From Lachnospiraceae bacterium (GTDB lineage: Bacteria; Bacillota; Clostridia; Lachnospirales; Lachnospiraceae), in assembly GCA_017612555.1 (NCBI GenBank), contig JAGAFR010000020.1, forward strand, positions 1 to 40,890: DNA of 40,890 bases. The letters run 5' to 3'. Numbering within the stretch: position 1 is the stretch's first letter; every line of letters begins with the position of its first letter. Below, piece by piece: positions 1 to 6,381 of the stretch. The position numbers and the translations under genes are program-made. Below the pieces are notes generated by a model. That model did no database searches and had not been told where the DNA came from. It was given only the letters and a program-made list of their open reading frames with translations.

Positions 1-378
1 ATTACCTGCGATTTCCGTCATAACCTCATGCATATGCAGAATTGTCTGCTCACTAACGACCATTTGATCATGGGATGTATGAATTTCATCCAAAGCATTC
101 CTATAGCCTGCTATCTCCATTTCAGTATGATTCAATGGAGCACTGTTTCCTTCAACTATCTCCTTGATACGGGCATCTGTTGTTATGATTCCTTCTATAG
201 CATTAGATCCCTTAACTGACTGAATCCTGGCTATCTTTTCAAGTTCAGTATAAACCGTCTTATTTCTGTCTCTTCTCTCTTCAGATATCGCATTCAATGC
301 AGATATCGTAGAAGTGAGATTTACAAGCTCTGCCGGCAAAACACCTTCATCCAAAAAGGAATAATCAAAGATATGCAT
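1..378 (-). CDS. Fic family protein, N-terminal part (runs off the window)
   Basis: Reading the minus strand from the ATG at 378-376 gives 126 open codons that run off the left edge. The sequence begins MHIFDYSFLDEG and contains SNAIEGI at residues 58-64. This matches the (S/T)xxxE(G/N) inhibitory-helix motif that class II Fic proteins carry N-terminal to the catalytic domain, where the Glu blocks the ATP gamma-phosphate site. The catalytic HxFx(D/E)GNG motif lies outside the window. Fic enzymes usually transfer AMP to a Ser, Thr or Tyr of a target protein. The start is supported by a TGGAGG ribosome binding site at 390-385. The upstream region carries several copies of an 11-base motif, which suggests autoregulation. 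The family is clear; the target is unknown. Confidence 0.82.
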   Translation of the reverse strand, partial: MHIFDYSFLDEGVLPAELVNLTSTISALNAISEERRDRNKTVYTELEKIARIQSVKGSNAIEGIITTDARIKEIVEGNSAPLNHTEMEIAGYRNALDEIHTSHDQMVVSEQTILHMHEVMTEIAGN

Positions 379-391
379 AATAGTCCTCCAT

Positions 392-450
392 TATCTGCAT
401 ATAGTTTAACTAAAAATATGCAGATAATCAATCCGTATCTGCATATTTTT
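392..450 (-). promoter_or_regulatory. Promoter with operator-like repeat array upstream of the Fic gene
   Basis: The 11-mer TATCTGCATAT occurs at 392-402 and 436-446, and its reverse complement at 416-426. The last two belong to a perfect 15-base inverted repeat (412-426 and 436-450, 9-base spacer). On the minus strand TTGATT (431-426), a 17-base spacer and TAAACT (408-403) form a plausible sigma-A promoter. One repeat is upstream of the -35, one in the spacer and one just after the -10. A weaker match, ATATGCATA, overlaps the start codon (371-379). The arrangement looks like repressor sites covering a promoter. An A/T-rich hairpin is an alternative reading of the 15-base arms, but the third copy argues for protein binding. 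Confidence 0.55.
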
Positions 451-467
451 CTCTGGCTTTTATGCAC

Positions 468-608
468 TTAAACCATTAGCAATCTCTCTCGGACCCTCTC
501 GTGGACAATTGCCTCACCCATATCATACCGTTCATATAGTCCTAACTCGTTCATCGGGTTTTTTTCGATATATATCGCTATTCCAAAATTATATAGTGTC
601 TGTAACTG
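468..608 (-). other. Open in-frame stretch after the EamA stop codon; possible gene remnant
   Basis: Immediately after the TAG that ends the EamA gene (611-609), the same frame stays open for 46 codons to a TAA at 470-468. The translation is non-repetitive and protein-like, with segments such as YNFGIAIYIEKNP and ERYDMGEAIVHERVRERL. No ribosome binding site precedes the internal ATG at about 552. It could be the tail of a lost gene, a stop-codon read-through extension, or chance. I do not recognise a family. The rest of 379-608 holds the Fic promoter array and a CGATATATATCG palindrome at 566-577. Confidence 0.25.
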
Positions 609-1490
609 CTATGAATTCAAAATAATAACAGCTGATAGGACCAGAACTATTCCTATCCCCGAGAAAAGTGTTAAAGTCTCGGAAAAGCAGATGATCCCGA
701 CCAATGTTGCGACAACGGGTTCTATGGTTGCTATTATTCCGGCTTTACTTGCTTCCACACTGCGAAGTCCAAGTGTATACGCAAGGAATGGGATCACGGC
801 TGTTACAAGGGCCGTCAGCATGCAAAAGAATATCAACCCTATAAGTCCATCCGCTCTTTCGAATTTTGAATACATGTCTGCCGGTTTGCAGATGACCAAT
901 GAACCCACAGCTGCAATCAAAAAAGTATATGTTGTTACTGTATACGGCGAATACCTCCGCAATGCCACCGTACCGAGTATACTGTACAATCCGTATCCGA
1001 TTCCGGAACCGAGTCCCAGAAGCAAACCTGTAAAGCTTATCCCATCTCCGGAAATCCCTGATACCAGCACGCACCCACAAAACGCCAGAAGTAATGCTAT
1101 CATCTTCCTGCTGTTCATCTTTTCTCGAAAGAACAGCACAGACATCATCATGATCCAGATCGGTGATGTATATAAAAGGATCGCGGCTGTAGATAACGGC
1201 ATGATTGTTATCGCCGCAAAATAGCAGACTGTAAAGAACAGAATACTTCCAAGACCAAGACCGAGAAATAGCGGAATATCCCGCAGAGATATCCGAAATC
1301 CCTTCCGCTCCCTTATCATCAGAAACAGGCAGAAGATCAATGCCGCCAGCATAACTCTTATCGACACGATCTGTATAGAGTCAAATCCGTATGTCGTAAG
1401 CCTTCTGACAAATATCCCCATGCTACCCCGAAAACAGGCAGCTATAATAATCAATGCAATTCCAGTTTTACTGTTTTCATTTTCTTTCAT
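609..1490 (-). CDS. EamA/DMT-superfamily membrane transporter
   Basis: The 293-residue protein is almost entirely hydrophobic, with about ten membrane segments in two EamA-type halves. The first half includes GSMGIFVRRLTTYGF and the second GLRSVEASKAGIIATIEPVVA, the typical conserved end of the second repeat. Length fits the family. DMT proteins export amino acids, nucleotides or other metabolites; the substrate cannot be inferred. The gene follows the GNAT gene by 23 bases on the same strand, so the two are probably co-transcribed. The start is the only reasonable ATG, but its Shine-Dalgarno is weak (AGAGA directly before it). Confidence 0.88.
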   Translation of the reverse strand: MKENENSKTGIALIIIAACFRGSMGIFVRRLTTYGFDSIQIVSIRVMLAALIFCLFLMIRERKGFRISLRDIPLFLGLGLGSILFFTVCYFAAITIMPLSTAAILLYTSPIWIMMMSVLFFREKMNSRKMIALLLAFCGCVLVSGISGDGISFTGLLLGLGSGIGYGLYSILGTVALRRYSPYTVTTYTFLIAAVGSLVICKPADMYSKFERADGLIGLIFFCMLTALVTAVIPFLAYTLGLRSVEASKAGIIATIEPVVATLVGIICFSETLTLFSGIGIVLVLSAVIILNS

Positions 1491-1513
1491 TCTCTATTGC
1501 GCATCTGTTTTGT

Positions 1514-2134
1514 TTAGAATATCTGCCCCGGAAGCTTCAGCTTTTCCTTAGGCGGGAATCCCTTGTCAAACTCCTCCACGTCTTCATCCTTCACATAGTA
1601 TCCCTTCGGTGTCTGATACACCCCTGTGACATCGTCAAGATACCCCGGAATTAACTCTTTGCACAGGAAGAAAGAATCATCTTCTCCTTCAGGCAGATCA
1701 TGGTAACGTATACCAAATTCTCTTGCAAAGGTAAACCCGCATTTGCTGTAGAAATCAATATTTCCTTCAAACAAAACGGCACCGAAGCCCATCTTGGCAG
1801 CCTCTTCCAGAGAATAGTCCAGCAAAGCCTTTCCATAGCCCTTACGCTTAAGCTCCGGGATAATGCCGATCGGTCCCATCGTCAACACATCAACCGTCCT
1901 TCCATCATCTGCTTCGATGATCGTCTTCATGAACATATTCTGTCCGATCAGCTTCCCATCCTGCTCCATAACAAAATCAAGCTCCGGAACAAATGCCGGA
2001 TCATCCCTGAGCACATGGATCACATAATGCTCAGCACATCCGGGTTTATACACATTCCAGAATGACTCCCTGACCAGATTTTCAACTTCTCTGTAATCCT
2101 TCTTTTCTTCCAAACGAATTGTAAAATCATTCAT
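1514..2134 (-). CDS. GNAT-family N-acetyltransferase
   Basis: This 206-residue protein carries the acetyl-CoA binding signature of the Gcn5-related fold, RKGYGKALLDYSLEEA (about residues 97-112), followed by GFGAVLFEGNIDFYSKCGF, the usual beta-5 segment with the catalytic-side Tyr. The N-terminus (IRLEEKKDYREVENLVRESF) is the usual first strand and helix. A C-terminal extension of about 50 residues (ending KLPGQIF) goes beyond the minimal domain and resembles the YhbS-type subgroup. AAGGAG lies just upstream of the ATG. The protein probably acetylates an amine of a small molecule or protein; the substrate is unknown. Confidence 0.85.
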   Translation of the reverse strand: MNDFTIRLEEKKDYREVENLVRESFWNVYKPGCAEHYVIHVLRDDPAFVPELDFVMEQDGKLIGQNMFMKTIIEADDGRTVDVLTMGPIGIIPELKRKGYGKALLDYSLEEAAKMGFGAVLFEGNIDFYSKCGFTFAREFGIRYHDLPEGEDDSFFLCKELIPGYLDDVTGVYQTPKGYYVKDEDVEEFDKGFPPKEKLKLPGQIF

Positions 2135-2248
2135 TGTTTATCTTCTCCTTATATACTATAAAACACTTCCCTTTCCAATCAGCAATCGTATTGCCTGACG
2201 GCAATCTGAAGGTAACACAGAACCATGAAGGAGAAAAGAAACGCATCG

Positions 2249-2497
2249 TCACATCAGTGATACGGTTCGTGTCATGCCTGTAAATACCGGTTTTTCAGGA
2301 TTCAATTTTCTCCTAAAAGAAAATACACTGTTTAATACCTCTTTTATCCCCGCATACGTCGATTGACTTAGGTAATGCCCTATCCAACCTGCATCTTCTT
2401 TCGCGGTCTTCTCATCCACATTGGCCACGGTCTTTAGAAAATCGCTGAGTGTGGAATGCCTCTCGCAGATTTCCCTGGCTGCTGTTATTCCTTCCGT
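2249..2497 (-). pseudogene. C-terminal remnant of a DtxR-type metalloregulator
   Basis: The minus-strand frame from 2497, just after an in-frame stop, reads TEGITAAREICERH and continues through VDEKTAKEDAGWIGHYLS to a TGA at 2251-2249. It aligns along its length with the dimerisation and metal-binding half of the intact regulator at 2803-3174 (TEAGRIMAKRIYERH; VDEKTASEDACRIEHYIS). The N-terminal winged helix is missing and there is no start codon. The equivalents of metal ligands Cys100 and Glu103 are both Gly, so the piece could not bind metal normally. It begins inside the feoA 3' end in another frame, as expected if a deletion joined feoA to an old regulator gene. The 115 bases beyond it (2135-2248) hold only a small hairpin. 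Confidence 0.75.
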
Positions 2498-2670
2498 TTA
2501 CTTCTTTCCTTAACCTTCACGATCAGGTTTTCTCCGAGTGTGCTTACAACACTGGCCTCTCCCCCAACTGTAAATCCAAGATCCTCAAGGTGTTTTTTGA
2601 CTTCCGGACTTCCTCCGATCTTCCTTATGATCTGAGGTTTGCCCGTTTCCGCAAATACCAAAGGCATCAT
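2485..2670 (-). CDS. feoA: FeoA-domain protein, probably C-terminally truncated
   Basis: The 61-residue protein has the core of the FeoA SH3-like domain: MMPLVFAETGKPQIIRKIGG, EVKKHLEDLGFTVGGEASVVS and GENLIVKVKE. FeoA is the small cytosolic partner of the FeoB ferrous iron transporter. Normal FeoA proteins run about 70-75 residues and end with a strand such as SRIAIGKGMASRIMV; here the sequence diverges after VKVKE and stops at RSKRKE. Directly downstream lies a DtxR-type remnant rather than feoB. The simplest reading is a deletion that removed the feoA tail, any feoB and the start of a regulator gene. GGGAGG (2682-2677) precedes two adjacent ATGs. Function is doubtful; the promoter still looks intact. 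Confidence 0.72.
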   Translation of the reverse strand: MMPLVFAETGKPQIIRKIGGSPEVKKHLEDLGFTVGGEASVVSTLGENLIVKVKERSKRKE

Positions 2671-2689
2671 GCTTTTCCTCCCGTTTATT

Positions 2690-2718
2690 ATTTTGATTAG
2701 CGTTCGCTAATATGTCAA
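2690..2718 (-). promoter_or_regulatory. feoA promoter with a palindromic operator between -35 and -10
   Basis: On the minus strand a perfect TTGACA (2718-2713) is followed after exactly 17 bases by CAAAAT (2695-2690). The spacer is filled by the inverted repeat ATTAGCG-TT-CGCTAAT (2696-2711 on the plus strand). DtxR/IdeR-type regulators bind sites with TTAG...CTAA half-sites, and a site in this position would block RNA polymerase when metal is bound. The adjacent divergent gene at 2803 encodes such a regulator. Operator identity is inferred from symmetry and context. Confidence 0.68.
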
Positions 2719-2802
2719 GAGATGTTTTTTATTTTTCGTTGTATATCTTTGGTTTTTGTGGTAAGTTAATGCTAAAAGAAATGCTTATTGGAGGCTATAC
2801 TA

Positions 2803-3174
2803 ATGGCTTTACTCGAATCGGGAGAAATGTATCTTGAAACTATATATGTGCTTTCACAGGAATCGGATTCTGTCCGCGGGATCGATATCGCAGACCATCT
2901 GGGATACTCAAAGCCCTCCGTCAGTCGTGCTGTCGGGTTACTCAGGGACGAAGGTCTTGTGAAAAAAGATGATGATGGTTATTTCAAACTGACCGAAGCC
3001 GGCAGGATAATGGCCAAAAGGATATACGAACGCCACACGGTACTTACAACTCTTTTTATTAACCTCGGTGTTGATGAGAAGACTGCTTCCGAAGATGCAT
3101 GCCGTATAGAACATTACATAAGCGATAAAACATTTGATGCGATCAAGGCTCATATGAAAGAGCATGGTGCGTAA
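2803..3174 (+). CDS. DtxR-type metal-dependent transcriptional regulator (iron-type ligands)
   Basis: The 123-residue protein has a winged-helix DNA-binding domain at residues 1-63 (EMYLETIYVLSQE; GYSKPSVSRAVGLLRDEGLV) and a dimerisation/metal domain at 64-123. The likely metal ligands are Met9, His78, Cys100, Glu103 and His104, in the pattern ACRIEH. This corresponds to the Met-Cys-Glu-His set of DtxR/IdeR rather than the Asp-Glu set of MntR, so ferrous iron is the likelier signal. There is no C-terminal SH3 domain, as in short members. The start is the ATG at 2803, with TTGGAGG at 2788-2794; an upstream TTG overlaps that binding site and is rejected. It is divergent from feoA and probably binds the palindrome at 2696-2711. 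Confidence 0.85.
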   Translation: MALLESGEMYLETIYVLSQESDSVRGIDIADHLGYSKPSVSRAVGLLRDEGLVKKDDDGYFKLTEAGRIMAKRIYERHTVLTTLFINLGVDEKTASEDACRIEHYISDKTFDAIKAHMKEHGA

Positions 3175-3231
3175 CTGCCACTCCGGTTTATTCAATGAGT
3201 AGCGTGCAGCCCTTTACTTCCATCAGAGAAA

Positions 3232-4071
3232 CTATCCGGTAACTATTTCTTCACCGGAATGTATATATACAAGCTGATCTCCCATGATCCTCTTCATTTC
3301 TTCAAATGCAGGAATCCCGGTACAATGACAAGTGTAAAACCTGGTCCGATAAGTTTTTATTTCCTCTGCAATAGCTCTGACTTCTTTTTGCTCATTTTCT
3401 CTGTATTCACGTTTAACCATCAGATGAAAGCCGCTAATGACGATATCCGGATGTGTCCCGTATTTTTCTTTGTATGCATCAAGAATGCTCAAGATCCCGT
3501 TATGGGCGCAGCCGGACAATAGCACTGTGAGTCCTTTGTCTTTTACCACAAGAAAATGCTCATGTGAAAAATCATCGGCTATGAAGCCATCTTTTGTTCC
3601 GATCAGAAGGCGCCTGTTGGTGAACGGAAGCGTATGCGTTCTGTCTTTTATCGTAAAGAGCTCCAACTCATCATCAATCACGTGATCACCTTTAAGCAGT
3701 CTCACCTGAGGAAGCTTTAAGATATCCTTGTCTATCCCTATATATCTGTAACGTTCATCCCCTGCACTTTCCCCGTCATCTGCATAATGATCGCCACCGG
3801 CAGAACTCTGCATATAAATAAGAGCATTACCGTTGATCTTGGAAAACGGAATAATGCCTCCTGAATGGTCGTAATGCCCATGGCTTAGCACAACTGTGTC
3901 CACTGCCTTCAGATCAACCCCAAGGGCTTTTGCATTTCTAATGGAACTATCTGTCTGCCCAAGATCAAATAATGCCCTATGGCCTTTTGTCTCTATATAG
4001 AAGGACAGTCCATGCTCATATAAGCATTCAGATATTCCTTCTGTATTTTCGATCAGATTAACGATTCTCAT
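3232..4071 (-). CDS. Metallo-beta-lactamase-fold hydrolase (MJ0301/dihydropteroate-type family)
   Basis: The 279-residue protein has the metal-binding motif HGHYDH at residues 64-69 (HxHxDH), preceded by ALFDLGQT and followed by a long insertion and SGCAHNGILSILDAY, a later His-containing metal motif. The C-terminal FYTCHCTGIPAFEEMK and VYIHSGEEI match the archaeal MJ0301-like branch often annotated as 7,8-dihydropterin-6-methyl-4-(beta-D-ribofuranosyl)-aminobenzene-5'-phosphate synthase. The real reaction of bacterial members is not established. There is no signal peptide, so it acts in the cytosol. The ATG has a poor Shine-Dalgarno, and a short Cys-rich frame overlaps its first 14 bases. 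Confidence 0.82.
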   Translation of the reverse strand: MRIVNLIENTEGISECLYEHGLSFYIETKGHRALFDLGQTDSSIRNAKALGVDLKAVDTVVLSHGHYDHSGGIIPFSKINGNALIYMQSSAGGDHYADDGESAGDERYRYIGIDKDILKLPQVRLLKGDHVIDDELELFTIKDRTHTLPFTNRRLLIGTKDGFIADDFSHEHFLVVKDKGLTVLLSGCAHNGILSILDAYKEKYGTHPDIVISGFHLMVKREYRENEQKEVRAIAEEIKTYRTRFYTCHCTGIPAFEEMKRIMGDQLVYIHSGEEIVTG

Positions 4072-4174
4072 GTGTGTTTAACTCTATATACATTACAGTT
4101 CTCCATCGCCACAACAAGCGTCCCCGTTCACACTTTCCGCAGGAAACACACTTACTCTTGTCACACTTCCTCAT
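4058..4174 (-). CDS. Possible 38-residue Cys-rich peptide
   Basis: Between the YkgJ-type gene and the MBL gene the minus strand reads from an ATG at 4174-4172 to a TAA at 4060-4058. The peptide begins MRKCDKSKCVSCGKCERG, with four cysteines spaced C-x4-C-x2-C-x2-C, enough for a small zinc or iron-sulfur knuckle. The last 14 bases overlap the start of the MBL gene, which itself lacks a good ribosome binding site, so translational coupling is conceivable. Its own Shine-Dalgarno is weak (AAAGGTG, about 12 bases upstream). It may be an accident of a Cys-rich stretch near a Cys-rich gene. Confidence 0.3.
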   Translation of the reverse strand: MRKCDKSKCVSCGKCERGRLLWRWRTVMYIELNTHENR

Positions 4175-4181
4175 TTTTTCT

Positions 4182-4670
4182 TTAACACCTTTCACAGATC
4201 ACTGTATAGTCATCCCTGTATTCTGTTATGATCTCGGGATGATCCTTTGCATATTCCTTGGCTTCCTGTGCCACAAAAGCCGCCACTTCTCTCAGTTTTG
4301 AAGTGTCATCTTTCCTGATCCACGGACAGCTCGGTACAAGAGCCAGCGACAGACCGTCACCGTTTTTCATCAGTCGAAACGGCCAGAGCTTGCAATCAAA
4401 GGGTTTCAGATCTTCCGGAAGTATACATCCCTTTCGGTTAAAATAGCAGAGCGCTTCTTCCTCTCTGTCATCCGTATGATATTTATCATCAAGATCGATC
4501 GTAACGGCCCCGTCCGGTAAAGTCTTAAACCTTGCCTCAGGATACATGCGGCTGATCTTTTCAACATTCTCCTTATCAAAACAAGGCGTCAGATTCAGGC
4601 TCTGACGGCGAAAAGAACAGCAGAACTCACATCGTGCGCAGTCTTCTGCCGAAAGGATTTTCTCTAACAT
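4182..4670 (-). CDS. YkgJ-family cysteine cluster protein
   Basis: The protein of about 162 residues has the YkgJ pattern of clustered cysteines: CARCEFCCSF near the N-terminus, FNRKGCILPEDLKPFDCKLWPFR in the centre, PSCPWI, and a terminal VICERC. The family is described as a putative zinc- or iron-chelating domain without an assigned reaction. The central CxLxxxxPxxCxxxP-type spacing is the most diagnostic part. Two starts are possible: a GTG at 4676 and an ATG at 4670. AGGAG sits nine bases from the ATG but only three from the GTG, so the ATG is chosen. The neighbouring genes give no clear pathway. Confidence 0.78.
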   Translation of the reverse strand: MLEKILSAEDCARCEFCCSFRRQSLNLTPCFDKENVEKISRMYPEARFKTLPDGAVTIDLDDKYHTDDREEEALCYFNRKGCILPEDLKPFDCKLWPFRLMKNGDGLSLALVPSCPWIRKDDTSKLREVAAFVAQEAKEYAKDHPEIITEYRDDYTVICERC

Positions 4671-4722
4671 TTTCACTCACTCCTGTTCGTAATAATACTC
4701 CCTGCCATCAGCACAGGCAATA

Positions 4723-4731
4723 TGATATAAT
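4723..4731 (+). promoter_or_regulatory. Extended -10 promoter for the ComEC-like gene
   Basis: TGATATAAT at 4723-4731 is a perfect extended -10 (TGnTATAAT). No good -35 lies 16-18 bases upstream, which is usual for extended -10 promoters. It is 30 bases before the TTG start at 4762 and is the only promoter-like element between the divergent genes. Confidence 0.62.
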
Positions 4732-4761
4732 TACTCCATTGATAAACTCGGAGGGATCGTT

Positions 4762-5670
4762 TTGAAAGATCAAAAAAGCCTGCGGCAAACCAATTATCTT
4801 ATGTTAGCACTCACCGTTATACTGATCGGTGTGATCCTCTGTCTGAGTATCGGAATGTCAGGTAGTCCGGTATCTGATAATACAGAAAAGCCGTTCACTT
4901 CACTATATGATGCAAGCGATGATATGCTTCAGATCATCGACTTTAATGTCGGTAAAGCTGATGCTGCCGTGATCCGTTTCAAGAATTCGATCGGCGTGAT
5001 CGATTCCGGAACAGAGGCGTCCTTCCCTACGATAGATTCCTGGTTTGAGGATCGCGGTATCACCAATATCGACTATCTCATACTCACGCATTACGACAAG
5101 GATCATATCGGAGGTGCGGTAGATCTCCTTGATAAATACGATGTAAAGACGGTATATATCCCCGATTATGTCAGTGAAAAGACACTGTATAAAGGTCTTA
5201 TGGACAAACTGTCGGAAAAGGATGGCGTGACCACGGTAAACAGCGATACATCATTTCGCATTGATGCTGTTTCTGTCGAAATAATACCGGCTGACGATCC
5301 TGCTGCCCTTATCACCGATAAAGACAATGTAGACAATAACATGTCGCTTCTGTGCATGGTGACATACGGCTCCAAGAAATTCCTGTTTGCAGGTGACGTG
5401 GAATCAGACAGGATCGAGCAGCTTCTGGCAAGTTCTCATGATCTTGATTCGGACTGGATCAAGATCCCTCATCATGGGAACTATGATTCCAAACTTGACG
5501 AGCTGATGGATGTCGTCACACCCGAATATGCCATCATCAGTACATCTTCGGATGAGACTCCCTCCAATAAGCTTCTTAAACTTCTTAACAAAAAAGACGT
5601 CACAGCCCTCGACACCATGAATCGCGCTGTCGTAACAGACTGTGACGGAACCGATATCATAATTGAATGA
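4762..5670 (+). CDS. ComEC-like exported metallo-beta-lactamase-fold protein
   Basis: The 302-residue protein has one N-terminal membrane segment (about residues 12-31, a signal anchor) and an extracytoplasmic MBL domain. Motifs follow the ComEC/Rec2 hydrolase branch: LQIIDFNVGKADA, then THYDKDHIGG with metal ligands His110, Asp112, Asp114 and His115, then KFLFAGDVE and IKIPHHGNYDS. In competence this domain degrades the non-transported DNA strand; stand-alone versions of unknown substrate are common in Clostridia. It starts with TTG at 4762, supported by GGAGGG at 4750-4755; the next ATG (4801) lies inside the membrane segment. It converges on the DUF4956 gene with a 14-base overlap of 3' ends. 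Confidence 0.83.
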   Translation: MKDQKSLRQTNYLMLALTVILIGVILCLSIGMSGSPVSDNTEKPFTSLYDASDDMLQIIDFNVGKADAAVIRFKNSIGVIDSGTEASFPTIDSWFEDRGITNIDYLILTHYDKDHIGGAVDLLDKYDVKTVYIPDYVSEKTLYKGLMDKLSEKDGVTTVNSDTSFRIDAVSVEIIPADDPAALITDKDNVDNNMSLLCMVTYGSKKFLFAGDVESDRIEQLLASSHDLDSDWIKIPHHGNYDSKLDELMDVVTPEYAIISTSSDETPSNKLLKLLNKKDVTALDTMNRAVVTDCDGTDIIIE

Positions 5671-6370
5671 TACGCTTTTTATCCGGTAAGGAAACAGTAA
5701 AGACCGATCCCGAACCCATGAGTTCTTCTATGAGGCCGTCTTCTGCATCGTCGGATGATAAAGTCAGTTTCCACGTATATTTGCGCACCATCTTTTCTTT
5801 ATCCTTATCTTTACCCTTTGAGTAGCCACATCCCGATTCAAGAAGCGTCATATCGCTTGCAAAACTTTCCATTATCTTTTCAAGATCATCCTTGGACGAT
5901 CCGCTCTCGGATGTCTCTATCATAACGATCCTGACAGCTTTGTATTCCTTTTTGGTATTCCATATTTCCATCTTCGAATACAGGAAGAACACTGCCAGAA
6001 CCACAACGGAAAAGCATACCGTGATCATCAGAAATCCCGTGCCGCAGGCTATCCCGATACCGATACCGATGAACAGTGCCACCATCTCCTTGGCTGTTCC
6101 AGCAATGGATTTGAATCTGATCAGCGCAAATGCACCTGCGATCGCAAGTCCCGCTCCGAAATTATCGGAGATAAGCAACACAACAACACATGTGACCGGA
6201 GGGATCAGGGCTATTGCCATAACGAAGCCTTTGGTCGTGGAAGACGAAGTATAATAATAGATATTGGCAAGTATCCCACCCAGGATAAACGCAAGTAACA
6301 GACTGATCAGGAACCCCCTCATATTGATCTTAGCCATGATACCGTATACATTTGTCATAAAAACATTCAT
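5657..6370 (-). CDS. DUF4956 membrane protein
   Basis: The 237-residue protein has about four membrane segments in residues 15-130, including the conserved DNFGAGLAIAGAFALIRFKSIAGTAKEM loop region typical of DUF4956, and a cytoplasmic alpha/beta domain of about 100 residues (VRIVMIETSESG to the C-terminus). In many Firmicutes DUF4956 genes sit beside a VTC-type polyphosphate polymerase, a CotH-type kinase and a Cthe_2159-like carbohydrate-binding protein. Only the last is present here, 11 bases upstream in the same operon. The biochemical role is unknown; an envelope function coupled to the surface protein is inferred. GAGG lies nine bases before the ATG. Confidence 0.83.
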   Translation of the reverse strand: MNVFMTNVYGIMAKINMRGFLISLLLAFILGGILANIYYYTSSSTTKGFVMAIALIPPVTCVVVLLISDNFGAGLAIAGAFALIRFKSIAGTAKEMVALFIGIGIGIACGTGFLMITVCFSVVVLAVFFLYSKMEIWNTKKEYKAVRIVMIETSESGSSKDDLEKIMESFASDMTLLESGCGYSKGKDKDKEKMVRKYTWKLTLSSDDAEDGLIEELMGSGSVFTVSLPDKKRIIQL

Positions 6371-6381
6371 AGGACTTTACC

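Noticed and set aside
566-577. CGATATATATCG palindrome considered as a terminator
   Set aside because: The stem is almost all A/T. The neighbouring run is T before the palindrome on the plus strand and A after it on the minus strand, which is the wrong order for a terminator of the EamA gene.
691-1224. Plus-strand open frame of 177 codons
   Set aside because: Antisense to the EamA transporter, which has clear membrane repeats and family motifs.
2190-2205. ATTGCC-TGAC-GGCAAT hairpin between the GNAT gene and the DtxR remnant
   Set aside because: The stem is only six base pairs and has no T-run on either strand. It may be a weak structure but does not support a named feature.
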